From Phaeoceros laevis (lineage: Eukaryota > Anthocerotophyta > Anthocerotopsida > Notothyladales): a stretch of 64,000 bases of DNA. This document shows positions 10,267 to 20,504 of the stretch, piece after piece; within the stretch, counting starts at the first letter, position 1; the number at the start of each line of letters is the position of its first letter. The position numbers and the translations under genes are program-made. The notes under the pieces are model-generated. The model saw only the letters and a list, made by a program, of their open reading frames with translations, was not told the origin of the DNA and did not search any database. Location: positions 1-64,000 of the forward strand of contig JBNGIQ010007628.1 in assembly GCA_049999765.1 (NCBI GenBank), in the 5' to 3' direction.

Positions 10267-11123
10267 GGTTCGCAGCTGTGCCTTGTGCATTTAGGGCTCA
10301 CCAGTCCAAGTAGAAGGTGAAGATTTGCAGGTTTGATAGGATGGTTGCAGAAAGTGCTAGTTCCATCCGGCTTCCACCTCAACGAGAGGACTGGTGTTCA
10401 GACTCACTTGCAGTGGTCTGCTGCGCAATTTTTAGACTCAGATATTCCCTGTTCGAGGAACTCACTGCACACAGCACTTAACACATACTGTGAAGGACGT
10501 GGTTGCTCTTGTTTGAAGTTTTGTGAAGGCCGTGGTTGCTCTTTTTGAAGTTTCAACGAGACAACCAAGCCCTGTGCACTCTCTATTTGTCGGTGGAACT
10601 GATTTTGTCCCATAGGTAGTTGCAAATCTCGAAAGGAGAATGGTTCTTGTAGTCCACCTTGAAGATTTCAGAATTTTGGCTATCTTTACCCAGCATTATG
10701 CCTGGAAGGAATTAAGGAGAACAGCTTTTCTTTCTTCTACACAAACTGCATAGAGCGTCCACGTGCTTCGGAAAAGGATACTGCCAGAGACGAAGCCGTT
10801 CTTTTGCGGCTCGATGCTGTGTAGGATGGTTTTTGTGAGCTGCAGAAAAAGGGAAAGCTCCCTTCTGCAAACCACAGCCAAACCACCGTTCAAAAAGCAG
10901 GGCAAGGAGAATGGACGTAAGCAGCACAAATTGAAAGCAAAGCAGGGAACTTTACAGGGCACATACTTCGTTCGAAGTTGTTCCGTGTCCATTCTGCTCA
11001 GCACCTCTTTCTGTGTTGTGATTGAAGCCAGCTGCTCACCCAAGGCTTCAACGTGCTCTTCAAGAGCTGTGCAACAAAAAGGTAGGTCTATCAAGCGACT
11101 GAGGCAAGAGGCGAGGACATGTT
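10267..11123. repeat. Inverted segmental duplicate, copy 1 (partner at 45324-46040)
   Basis: This block reappears in reverse orientation at 45324-46040. Shared landmarks are CGCAGCTGTGCCTTGTGCAT at the left end here, CAACACAGAAAGAGGTGCTG (minus strand) in the middle and GCCTCTTGCCTCAG (minus strand) at the right end. Copies differ by substitutions and small indels. It holds the last two exons of the SPC24-like gene (minus strand) and a degenerate frame on the plus strand (10333-10548), which is longer and open in the partner. Confidence 0.8.
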
Positions 11124-11695
11124 AGCCAGGTGGTCGGGCAGACCAGAGACAAACCAAGAGCCTGACTTATCTGGCTTCCTCTTGCAGCTTCCTCTCAACT
11201 TCTCGCGCTTCTGCCAAGCTGGCTTCCGCCAACTGCGCCTGCTCATCAGCCAGATCGTCAGCCTCAGCAGCCTTCAGCTTCTGCTCCGCAAGCTGCACCT
11301 GCTGCTTCAAATCTGTCAATTGGCAACCACACTTAGGTCTCAGCATCTCATTCCGAACTCCTCCCGGTACGAGAAATGCAGGGCACACAAGCAGCCGTAC
11401 AACCAAGAGCACATGAAAACCTACCTACAGCTAGCAGCCAACTTGTAGGATAGAGGATTGGGAGTGACGTACCGCTGATGATTGCCTTTACCTCCGCTTC
11501 AGCGGTACTGGTGGACTGCAATGCGGTAACGGTTCTCTGGCGGAGCAATTCAAGGAGCTCGTACTCGGGCAAATGGTAAGCAGCTCCCAGTTCTCCGATG
11601 ACGGCGTCCAGTTTCTCCGTCCTCCCCAACTCCACATGATCAGGCTGGGGATGCTGCTGTTGCAATGGCTGCGTCTCCAGATTGTCCCCTGTCAT
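10696..11695 (-). CDS. SPC24-like kinetochore coiled-coil protein (possibly defective)
   Basis: Minus-strand exons inferred at 11695-11473 (starts MTGDNLETQPLQQ), 11312 to about 11171, 11066-10967 and 10864-10696. The product has a short N-terminal helix ('LGRTEKLDAVIGEL'), a heptad-rich coil ('LKAAEADDLADEQAQLAEA') and a small C-terminal domain with 'KRELSLFLQLTKTILHSIEP'. That layout, and the run around this last motif, resembles SPC24, the globular-domain partner of SPC25 in the kinetochore NDC80 complex. The assignment is by memory and tentative. Exon 2 is the problem: where a donor is expected the DNA reads AG|ATAAGT instead of AG|GTAAGT, and the phases of exons 2 and 3 do not join. Either a small exon was missed or this copy is splice-defective. 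Confidence 0.4.
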
Positions 11696-11938
11696 CGATA
11701 GGCAAGGTTTGAGCAGCAAGATGACGAGGAGAAACGAGAGACCTACTTCTCCTGCGAGAAGGGGTCTTTTGAAGTATGTAGCGTGCCCGCGCCAATCCGT
11801 TGGGGGTTGCTTCGTTGTCCAACCAATAGTCGAGTCCACTTGGCAGCCAGCACGGTTGGGCAAGGCCACCATTCATAAAGGTGAAGCACCCTTTTACCAT
11901 CCCTTTTCACAGTACGAACTTCTCGTGATTCGTCCTCT

Positions 11939-12060
11939 GCCTTTGACTCCAGTTCTAATTCTGTTGAAGAGTCTTAATTATGTTGAGGAGTGCAGTGCAC
12001 GACTTAGTGCCTTTGACTCCAGTTCTACTAATGTTGAAGAGTGCAGTGCACGACTAATGC
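11939..12060. repeat. Imperfect 71-bp tandem duplication
   Basis: CTTTGACTCCAGTTCTAA at about 11940 recurs at 12011, each followed by GTTGAAGAGT and a GAGTGCAGTGCACGACT block. Noncoding, between the SPC24-like and zinc-finger genes. Confidence 0.65.
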
Positions 12061-12339
12061 ACGGTACGAGTAATTACCTAAGGGATATTCCCCACTACGG
12101 AGCAGCATATGTGCAAGAGAGCCTCAGGAAAATTGTGGTGATGCAGCAAGGCTGAAAGAATGAACCGCTTATAGACCAGACTATGATGAATGAGAACAAG
12201 TTCCAAAACTGGATAGCTAACCAATAAATGGGGTAAGCCTCCGGGATGCGAGTATGTACACGTGAAGGAGAGCAGTATCTACAGTCGAAGTGTTACACAA
12301 AAATCGAAAAGCTAGTCTACCAAGCCTCCACTTCTTCCA

Positions 12340-13389
12340 TCACAGACGTAGCTCGAGATCCAAACCAGTGTCCTCGCATTCTGTGTCTCCACAGTATTTG
12401 TCCGGACTACTGGAACCCCGAGCCCATTCTCGCATTCGCTTCACCCCGGCAGCACTGGGATCGTCAGCCACGCTACTGTGGTTGTACGGTTGGAAGGCCC
12501 TCAAAGGCAAAACCAAGCCTCGCGCATGAGCAGTCGCAGGTCCATCAGCTCTGTTGGGTTGCAGAATTTGCATGAAGGAAGCAGCAACTGAATTTGGCTT
12601 GGCAGTCAGGATGTCACCATATGCATCTGCGGCAGCCTGGTGGGATCGTTTCCTGCTCTTCTTCTTGTCGGTGGATGTGGAGGAGCACTGGGAAGGGCGT
12701 GGGGAGGACAGGGGGGAATTGGAAGCGGATTGAGCAGGGGAGGATGCCCGGTCCAGATACTCGGATGTAGCACCAGCATCTGGGGCTGGCTGTAGAGTCG
12801 GAAAGCCGCTGTCGTTGCCCAGAGCGGCAGACGGAGCAGCGGCAAGCTTCAGGGTGGCGCGACCCATCTCGGGGTGGTGGGAGGCGTCGACATGAGGGAG
12901 AAGAGCAGGCTTGGCCTCCTGAAACCGGGTGATGACGCATGCAAGCGGCCCGCCGGCTTGCAATTGCTCAGGCGATGCCTGTACAGGCGGCCCGATCGCC
13001 GCCAGCTGAGTGAAAGTGGCAGCCTGCCTGAGCATGGCCAGCTGGTTGGCCTGCGCCCGCTCCCGCCGGTGCACGTTCATGTGGCCTCCCAGAGCCTGCG
13101 CAGTTCGGAACTCCCGGGCACAGAAGGTGCAGGCGTAGGACCTGGGAGGCCATTGATGCGCTGCCCCGCTGCTGGCCTGCAGGTCCTCCGCAAACGCCTG
13201 AGCCTCCCATGCATCCTCCAATGCTGCCTGCGCCGCAGGCGTGAGATGCCCCGTTGCAGATGCTGCTCCCTTGAAGACGCCACCACCACCACCGGGCTGC
13301 GGGGCCAGCAGCAGGATGTTGGGCCCCCGAGCGCTGAAGAACTGCGCATGCTGTGCCGCCTGGGCGCTCTGGTTCATCTGGTTAGCCAT
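12340..13389 (-). CDS. SUPERMAN-type single C2H2 zinc-finger protein with EAR repression motif
   Basis: Single exon, 349 residues from the ATG at 13389-13387; the frame opens a few codons earlier at a GTG. One plant Q-type C2H2 finger lies at residues 85-107: C87 and C90, then the plant-specific 'QALGGH' helix and 'NVHRRER', so the zinc ligands are C-C-H-H. The C-terminus is 'DLELRL', an EAR motif that recruits TOPLESS-type corepressors. The region between is low-complexity, with Ser/Ala-rich stretches and a basic 'KKKSRKR' that could serve nuclear import. One finger plus a terminal EAR is the signature of the SUPERMAN/RABBIT EARS/KNUCKLES group of nuclear repressors. Orthology within the group cannot be set by eye. 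Confidence 0.88.
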   Translation of the reverse strand: MANQMNQSAQAAQHAQFFSARGPNILLLAPQPGGGGGVFKGAASATGHLTPAAQAALEDAWEAQAFAEDLQASSGAAHQWPPRSYACTFCAREFRTAQALGGHMNVHRRERAQANQLAMLRQAATFTQLAAIGPPVQASPEQLQAGGPLACVITRFQEAKPALLPHVDASHHPEMGRATLKLAAAPSAALGNDSGFPTLQPAPDAGATSEYLDRASSPAQSASNSPLSSPRPSQCSSTSTDKKKSRKRSHQAAADAYGDILTAKPNSVAASFMQILQPNRADGPATAHARGLVLPLRAFQPYNHSSVADDPSAAGVKRMREWARGSSSPDKYCGDTECEDTGLDLELRL

Positions 13390-14595
13390 GCTAGCTAGCG
13401 CACGGAGCACGCCTCCTCCTGGACCCGGTCCCCGAATTCCATGCTCTTCTTCTTCTGGATCTTCTTCTGTGTGATCCTCCTGTGGAGCAGGACGGGCGCC
13501 TTTCTGCTCCCCGCTTGGACTTGAGAGAGATTTGATTCATGTGCAGAGGTGCCCGCGGCACAAACTTGCTCAGGGAGACAGACAGATGAGCCGGCAAGGA
13601 AGGAAGCGCAGCCCCGGTTTCTTCACCCGCCTCTGGACTATAGCGCGCCCGGGTGTTGTTGCTGCTGCTTTACGTCAGTCAGTGGTTCCCAGTGCCAAGT
13701 CCATTACTTGAGTGTGACTGGATGTTTCCTGTCTGGACTGAATGCTCACCTGAAGTTTCTTGCTCCGCACGGGTAGCCAGGGCTCAGCCAGAAGGCGGCC
13801 GCATCTACCGGGCCCGCGCTTTGCCTCGTTCAAGTCGTTACAGCAGTCAGCATTTGTCTCCTCAGCTGATGAGAGGTTCATCCAACGTTGCTCCGTAAGC
13901 ATGGATTTCAGCAGCTCAGGCCCCACCCCAGCACCCGGTTTGGCAGTTTTCAGCAACAAGTGGAAGCTAGGACTGGAGACGCTTCATCAGGAAGGTTGGG
14001 TCAAGTTACTGTACCACATAAGCCTGAGGTGGGGCCACACACATCGAGCAATCCGTCGCACCCTCCAGGCTTGAAATGGAATGTTCCTTCTTGCTGCTTG
14101 GGGAGTTTTGTTTGTGGCATGTCGGATCTGCCGCCATACACGGGTCCAGTCAGTCTGCCATGTTCTCAGGGAGGGAATCCCAGTGGCCCGTGATGTTTCC
14201 GCCCTCGGTGCTGACAGGCGGGCTTGGATCGCATCTCTGCTCTGCCTGCTAGATGAAAGACAGTTTAAAATTGTCAGAATTTATCATTTTGCTCCCTTCC
14301 TACTTCCACAATGAAAGAGAAGTCGTCGTCAGAGTGGCACAAGTTGGAAGGCAAGATTCGCAACCAAACTGGAGACTCCTCCATACATGTCGTCCAAACT
14401 TGCATGGTTATATATAAACTGTACATACATATCTGAGTTGCCTTGTCCTTCTCCAACTTGACTGCGTCATGCCTGCATGTGGGGATCATAGAATACTATT
14501 TCCAAAAGTAGAAACGCTTGAGGTAAGTTGGAACGCAGTGAGATTCATCACAAATCCTGGCCGCAGAACCTGTTGTGGCACACACCTTAAAATAG
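13390..14595. other. Intergenic, no gene seen
   Basis: Putative 5' flank of the zinc-finger gene and 3' flank of the next gene. Open frames are short and without motifs. Confidence 0.45.
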
Positions 14596-14650
14596 GAGTC
14601 CCAGACGGAAGACAAGAGATAGGAGTCCCGGAAGGAAGACAAGAGATACG
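14596..14650. repeat. 27-bp tandem duplication
   Basis: Two adjacent units of ATAGGAGTCCC(A/G) followed by GGAAGACAAGAG differ by a few bases. They lie just beyond the 3' end of the minus-strand plastid-protein gene. Confidence 0.7.
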
Positions 14651-14716
14651 TAGCTCCTACTGTACAGCAAGTAGACTAGTCTACAATGTGAACACGTTTA
14701 ACCGAACAGGAAAAGC

Positions 14717-15431
14717 CTACGAATGAGAATCCAGATACTGATCAACATCAGCCTTGACAGCACTCAATGGCCCCTCCGATGCAGCCTTGATCTTGCCATC
14801 GTTGATGGTGACCAGCACTTTAGCTTGGAAAGCATTGGCATAGGCATTGGGATTGCAGAAAAGTTCAAAGTACACACCGTCGTCACTGGTCTCCCTGTAT
14901 TCCAAATTCTGCCATCTCTGCGGTCTTGTGGCCTTCTCTTTCTCCTTGAAAGTGGCCAGCAGGGTGGTGAAGGAGTCGCTCAAGCCCTTGGCGGCCTCAA
15001 CTGAGAAAGGCAATGTGAGCGAGGTCTCTCCGAAGTGGAAGGTGATTGGCACCTTGGCTGGATGGAACATACAGAAACCTCAGTATACTGTACGGTGTAC
15101 CAGCGGCCCTGCCTCCAGAGCAATCCTCGGTAGAAGACATTCCATCTACATGGAAATGCTGCACAAAAAGCACAAGACTTGGAGCGACCTAACCTGGAGC
15201 CTGGCTGGCCCGACCTCCATCTCCATTCACGGCAACACGAGCCACACCACTACCTCGCCGCCCGGCACCCTGGACAAGGTTAGAGCAATGCAAACTGCCA
15301 ACAGCCATGGTGGTCTGCCTCGGCACTGCATTGTTGCGAAGAGTCCCGACGCAGGTTAATCGAGTTCCAACCAACATTCCTCTGCTGGAGGCCATTGTGT
15401 CCACCAACCCAGGCAACTGAGCCAGCGCCAT
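14717..15431 (-). CDS. Small plastid-targeted protein of unknown function
   Basis: Two minus-strand exons, 15431-15194 and 15057-14717, joined in phase 1 (A of 'QAPAKVP') across a GT-AG intron, giving 192 residues. Exon 1 is rich in Ser, Thr, Arg and Ala with almost no acidic residues ('MASSRGMLVGTRLTCVGTLR'), a typical chloroplast transit peptide. Exon 2 encodes a compact domain with 'ITFHFGETSLTLPF', 'EYRETSDDGVYFELFCNP' and 'GPLSAVKADVDQYL'. It reads like a conserved plant protein, but I cannot name the family. Two methionines precede the presumed cleavage site; I chose the first ATG, and the second (15395) is possible. A telo-box lies 60 bp upstream. Confidence 0.75.
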
Positions 15432-15491
15432 GCCTCTGTCCCAGCGCACGGAGTTGAGTCACTTACTTCAACTTCACCCGGGTACAAGCTG

Positions 15492-15504
15492 AAACCCTAA
15501 ACCC
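15492..15504 (-). promoter_or_regulatory. telo-box upstream of the plastid-protein gene
   Basis: AAACCCTAAACCC lies 61 bp before the ATG of the minus-strand gene. Telo-boxes mark plant genes of growth and translation. Assigned on sequence and distance only. Confidence 0.5.
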
Positions 15505-15981
15505 TTGGTAATTCTTTTACGCATTCTGACTCCTTTCATAGAAATCGCGATGCAGGGGACACGTTAGCCTGGACAGGGCTACCTTAGCCTATCTAGGTCA
15601 CTCGGACTTCAAGCATGTTTGAGAATCAAGAGAGCTTCGAGTCCTCGAAAATCGAGAATGACAAACTCCAGCACCACTCGCCAACGAGTGGAGTAGAGAC
15701 ACAAATGAGGTGGACTCCAGGAGCCAAAGCACGATGGATTGAAGACAACGTCACTTTGCATTTCGCAGGTCACTCACTCACATCTGAATGGTGGCAGACC
15801 TGGGTCTAGCCGTGAGAAAGAAATGTACCAAGAACAAAGTTAAACCCATTTGAACACATAGAGAAGAGCCGCAACTGCTTGTCACAGCTCCGTCACAAAC
15901 TGAATATCCATCAGCAGCTCTACAGAGGTTTACAAAAAGGAGAATGGCAATTATTTTAAAAATATGCAAGGATATCACACA

Positions 15982-17903
15982 TTATATCTCTGAATCACTG
16001 CTTGCAGACCCGTCTAAATCACCACCCAGAGGAAGATCTTCATCCGAATCAATAGAAGTGACATAGTCGTAGTAGGCATTCACCTGGTAACATGGGTAAG
16101 AGAAAGATCAACATAAGGACTGCACGGAAAGAGATGAACAGTGATAGATGTTACAAGTACATAGAGAGCAACAAGGGCACTGAAGTACCATGATTTCTGT
16201 TCCCAAATGAATCCCTACCTTTGGCCGTGGATGAACTGCTTCAAAGACATGGAACTGAGGTATCGAAAAATCTGGTGCCTCAAGTACTATGTAGGCAGCT
16301 TTATTATTGTAGCGGTGTTTGGTTGCCTGCAACGACCACGAACATTTGAATGATCACCTAAATTTTCTGTAGTTTCAGGGCAGGCAATGGGATGATAACA
16401 GATCATCTAGGTGGCAGCACTCCATACACACCTGGAATTGGGGATAGTCTGGAGCACTGAAGAGAGTGACGAGCTTTCCAGCACTCACTACATGATCGAT
16501 GGTGTAACCCTTTTCCATGCCTGCCATATCAGAACGCTTATCTCTAGCATCTGGACCTTCATGAGATCTGACGATCAACTGCATTCCAGCACCACCAATA
16601 CTAGAACATGTCAATGGCGCCTGAAACTAGGAGATTCGAACCTCTTCCTCTTAAAAGCATGAAATATACAAAAGGTACTATCTACCTTGATATTGTTTTT
16701 CTCCATAAACTCCTGAGTACAATCAGGACCAAACAGGAGGCCGATACCACGAGCTGCGTTGTGAGTGAGACCATCTACATTTGAAGGATCAGACCACAAA
16801 ACATCACCTGGAATGGGGTTTGGGCCAGTATGAGAGGGATCCATTACCCCTCTCCTGGCTCTAGCTAAGTCAGCCAAGTTTCCCAGCTGGAGTACTTTGT
16901 CTGAGCTGTCCTTGCGAGTGCTTCGCCTACCTGATTTTGCCCCTTTTTTCTTTTTCACAGGAGCAGGCTCACTGCATCGGAACAAACCCCCATGAGCCAT
17001 GAACACATCCCCTGCCACAACTGCAGCCAAGGGATGACCATGAAAGCACCCCAACAACTTGTGATACAAATGCTTTGCATGAGACCCGTATTTTGCGTTT
17101 ACCTCCTGCTCAAACCCATACGCACTTGTGCAGTACTTGGTCTCATGGTTACCCCTTAAAAGAAATATCCTATGGGGTAACAGTACCTGTAAATGGCATC
17201 CTCAAGTTCATCAGCATGCTGCCTTTGTGTCCTCCAAAAGTGAGATAAACACCGGGAAGATCAAGAAAACAAGGCCTTCGGATGACAAAAAGCTAAGAGA
17301 TAGGAAACACCAAGAACAATCACATCACAACGCAGGAACTGGTCACCAGAAGATTGCTGACGTCCCGTGATGTCAGCAATCTTCACATGCAACCCACAAA
17401 CTATCACGTCCACTTTTCTGACGCACTTCCCAACCGTAAATCGCACGCCATGACCAGAGCAATGCAGAACCCTGTACCTTCCAAGCAAGCAGCACAAGGT
17501 AAGTTTCCAAGCCCCAGGCTCCACGATCCACATAGTCCCCATTGAAGACAAATAGTCGATCTTCAGCAGGAGGTCCCGCGATTTCGAGGAGGTGCAACAC
17601 ATCGTGTAGCTGGCCATGGACATCGCCCACCAGCACCACACTACTAGTCTCTCCCTCGACTTGCAGATTCAGGCAATTCGGCTCTCGATGCATAATCTTG
17701 GACGCAGCAGCAATCAAGGCATCTGCCACCGACAGCGGAAGAATTTCTGGCAGACGGACAGGGTGAACGTGGCGTGAAGCATAATCCAGAGTGGCAGCAA
17801 ACCTGTCCACCCACTCTCTGGTCAGGTTCCCTCCCGCCGGCCATTCCAGAACTGCTGGACCTTGTACTGCTTCAACCGGTGGATCGTCATCGTCGTCGGC
17901 CAT
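15982..17903 (-). CDS. PP7: Serine/threonine-protein phosphatase 7 (PP7)
   Basis: Five exons, 17903-17478, 17186-16686, 16578-16432, 16326-16219 and 16083-15982, give 427 residues; all boundaries are GT-AG and in phase. The PPP-family metal-binding motifs are intact: 'GDVHGQ' at 93-98, 'GDYVDRG' at 122-128 and 'RGNHE' at 153-157, with 'AHGGLF' and 'RSHEGPDAR' further on. PP7 rather than PP1, PP2A or PP5 is indicated by 'DYVDRGAWGLET', the basic insertion with 'KKKKGAKSGRRSTRK' in the catalytic domain, 'GPDCTQEF' and the 'SAPDYPQFQ' ending. PP7 is a plant nuclear phosphatase linked to light and heat responses and chloroplast development in Arabidopsis. The C-terminus is a short acidic Ser/Asp tail. 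Confidence 0.95.
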
Positions 17904-18084
17904 GAGTTCGCCTCAAAGCCACACAGCATTCCGCTACAACCGCAAGAAAAGCCGCTGCTCTGTACACTCGCGCTGCAAGCACCACGCTCGCCAAACACAA
18001 CCAACAGTGCCGAATCTTTGAGAGATTCACCGTGCCCGACCTGACTTTCGCTGATTATTGTCCGCTTGCCAGGTGGAGGTGGTG

Positions 18085-18714
18085 GTGCACTGGAACCACC
18101 CTAAAAGGGTTATCTCTCTCACACTGCGTCCTGGTGGTAGACGTGAACTTCCATGTCCCCATCATGCGGAAACTGTGCCAAGGGAGAAAGCTGAAGGGGA
18201 GCCTGGTAACAAAGTTTTCCCGATTGTAAACTGAAGAAAGATGTAGCAAAGGAGGTGTTCAGCATGTGTGGTCTTCGTGGAATTTGTGACCTAAGCTGTT
18301 GACGGTCAGCTTTCCTGATTACTGTTCATTGCTCTCGCAAAGAGCAAACAGCAATCAGGAAAGCTTCTTTGCCGGTGATGACAATCAGAGAGAGTTCATG
18401 CAGGTGCTCATTTGATTCCACAGGCAGCTCCTGTCCAAAGCGGTCCACTTCAATCTTAACAATTCACAGTCTACTCCGTTAAGAGCCCTCACCTGGTTGG
18501 CAACAAGAAAAGAAATATGCAGGAGAACAGAATCTGAGTGCTGAAAACCTGTTTGAATGGGTCGTCATACTGTGATAGAGCTGTCTTTTTTCGCATCTCA
18601 CAATATTAGGAGATGTGAAGGAGTGCAGGAAGCAATTCTGACTCATCTGACCATGGTGATGTCTTTGGCTCCCAGTTCCACAACCCAAGTACACGAGGAC
18701 CTGTCTACAAGCTT
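18085..18714. mobile_element. MITE-like element, copy lacking its left terminus
   Basis: Almost identical to 38570-39182 in the same orientation. It contains a strong internal hairpin: AGCTTTCCTGATT near 18310 pairs with AATCAGGAAAGCT near 18366. This copy carries an extra stretch of about 23 bp near 18672 and ends at the GACCTGTCTACAAGCTT half of the terminal repeat. The matching left terminal repeat of the 38-kb copy is absent here. No open frame suggests a transposase. Confidence 0.7.
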
Positions 18715-18971
18715 CCCACCCAATTTCGCTTGCTGTCCGGGCAAACTTTCTCTGCTTTTGTTAAGAATGTGCCCCTGAAGACGAACGCTTCAAATGAGAA
18801 TTCTCCTCCTTAACACACATCGTTGTGCTTGTTGTGCCCTCAATCAATCTTGGTACTCGTATTTGGTTATAGTCATACACTATACCTGCTCCTATCTGAC
18901 ATGATCCAGCTTGTTCCACAGTCCCGAAGGATTGAACGTCAGATGAATACCAGGACACTGTAGAAGAGTGC

Positions 18972-20213
18972 ATGGCTTCCACAGATGATGGGTCCTCATA
19001 TGAGGACAGTTCTGAAGAGCTTCTCTCTGCTGATCCAACATCATCCTCTACAGACTCTGGTTACAATACACCGACACCATTCATATTAGGAGAACCTCCT
19101 CCGCCTGTAAAACCTGACCGCAAACCTTCCAACTTCTGCTATGGAGGGGAAGCTCCTCACTATGGGTTCGTAAGCACGCAAATCGTTGGGTTCCTACAAG
19201 GACTCATTGACAGGCTTGAGCTGTTCGAACTCTTACCTGGTGCCCCTTTGTCTGAGGAGCCATGCATCAGATTCGAGCTGGAAGAGGCTGAAGAGTACCT
19301 TCCAAGTTTCATCGCCAGAGTTCTACAAGATGCTACTCGAATGCACACAATACTGCAACCAAGATCCAGGGTCTCCAAATTTTCGATCGAGACAAAGCGC
19401 CTGAAATGCATTCTGCAAGAGGCGTTAGATGAGATAATCGAATGTGGAACATTCGAGAGTATGATAGACATTTGTGACGCGGAGGAGGAGAAGGAAAGAC
19501 TCACGCCACTGCAAATCCAGCATGTGAAGGATCTCCGTAACGAAATGGGGCTTCTTCGTGATCAGATGGAAATGGAGGACCAGAGAGAGATCCAAGATGA
19601 AGCGCAAAGAATTCGTACTTTGCAGAATCTTGAAAAGGAGCTGAAAAAAACTCAAAAAGATGGACGAATCGCTCTCAATTACGCAATTGAGCAAGTAGTT
19701 GCACGGGCAGATTTTGGGCGAAGAGAAAGGTTGAAGAAAATGGAAGCCATGACAGCCAAGTTGGAACAACTCAAAGATGATCTGGAGGACGAGAAAGTGA
19801 TTGGAGTATTTGCTCAAGAGTTTCTGAAGAAACAGAACATGGCCTTAAGAGAGGAAGCCATCTTGCTAGCAACAAATCATGACCTTGACACGGGGCAACT
19901 GGATGGCATGCTAAAGAGAATGAAGGATAAGAAATGGGAGAAAGAACAACTCTGCACTATACTCGAACAGAGGTATGTCCAACACAAAAGTGAGAATGAG
20001 AAGAAAGTTGCGCAAGAAGAAGATCAACGGCTTGTCCATATTGCCAAGAAAGCTGTTGAGGAAATGCGAGAAAAATCAACAATGCAGCTACAGAGAGTTT
20101 GGCGTGGACACTTAGCTCGTGTGTTTGTTAGGAAGGAAAAGCGTAGGTTGAAGAAGAAACTTGCCAAGGCCGCCAAGAACAAAGGGAAAGCTAAGGGTAA
20201 AAAGAAAAAGTAG
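18972..20213 (+). CDS. Dynein regulatory complex protein 9 (DRC9/IQCG)-like
   Basis: Single-exon frame of 413 residues from ATG 18972. The N-terminus is Ser/Asp/Pro-rich and disordered. Residues about 190-365 form a long charged coiled coil with 'KLEQLKDDLEDEKVIGVFAQ' and 'GMLKRMKDKKWEKEQL'. An IQ motif follows at about 369-392 ('LQRVWRGHLARVFVRK', the I/L-Q-x3-R-G-x4-R calmodulin-binding pattern), then a lysine-rich tail ending 'KNKGKAKGKKKK'. Coil, one IQ and a Lys/Gly tail in this order is the layout of DRC9/IQCG, a nexin-dynein regulatory complex subunit of motile axonemes. DRC10 is the main alternative. Flowering plants lack motile cilia, so this gene argues for swimming sperm. Confidence 0.7.
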   Translation: MASTDDGSSYEDSSEELLSADPTSSSTDSGYNTPTPFILGEPPPPVKPDRKPSNFCYGGEAPHYGFVSTQIVGFLQGLIDRLELFELLPGAPLSEEPCIRFELEEAEEYLPSFIARVLQDATRMHTILQPRSRVSKFSIETKRLKCILQEALDEIIECGTFESMIDICDAEEEKERLTPLQIQHVKDLRNEMGLLRDQMEMEDQREIQDEAQRIRTLQNLEKELKKTQKDGRIALNYAIEQVVARADFGRRERLKKMEAMTAKLEQLKDDLEDEKVIGVFAQEFLKKQNMALREEAILLATNHDLDTGQLDGMLKRMKDKKWEKEQLCTILEQRYVQHKSENEKKVAQEEDQRLVHIAKKAVEEMREKSTMQLQRVWRGHLARVFVRKEKRRLKKKLAKAAKNKGKAKGKKKK

Positions 20214-20279
20214 ACTAGAATGTTTAATTTCCATTTTGAGATGCTACTGCATTCTATTAGACTGGGATGCTATAAAGAT

Positions 20280-20325
20280 GGAAGAACAGGCACTCAAGAT
20301 GGAAAACAGGCACTCAAGATGGAAG
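20280..20325. repeat. 19-bp tandem duplication
   Basis: ACAGGCACTCAAGATGGAA occurs twice in tandem (about 20287-20325), with a third partial ACTCACAACGATGGAA after it, just beyond the DRC9 stop. Confidence 0.7.
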
Positions 20326-20504
20326 AATGCCACTCACAACGATGGAAGAGTAGCACTTTAATTGGCGGGCGGAATTCCTCAGGAGTAAGCAGCAATGTGT
20401 TTTGCCTCTATGTGTGTGGGCAACATGAATTGTATGTGAGAATAAGATGCGAAGAGGCGAAGGCTCCAGTGCTCATCAAGCCCGTCAGTTTGGGGCAAGC
20501 TAGA

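Noticed and set aside
10333-10548. 71-codon plus-strand frame as a gene
   Set aside because: It is the broken counterpart of the longer open frame at 45.8-46.2 kb and carries a local duplication with GAAGG(A/C)CGTGGTTGCTCTT.
12874-13398. Plus-strand frame of 174 codons across the zinc-finger gene
   Set aside because: It is the antisense shadow of the GC-rich C2H2 gene, with Arg/Leu/Cys-rich nonsense composition and no motif.
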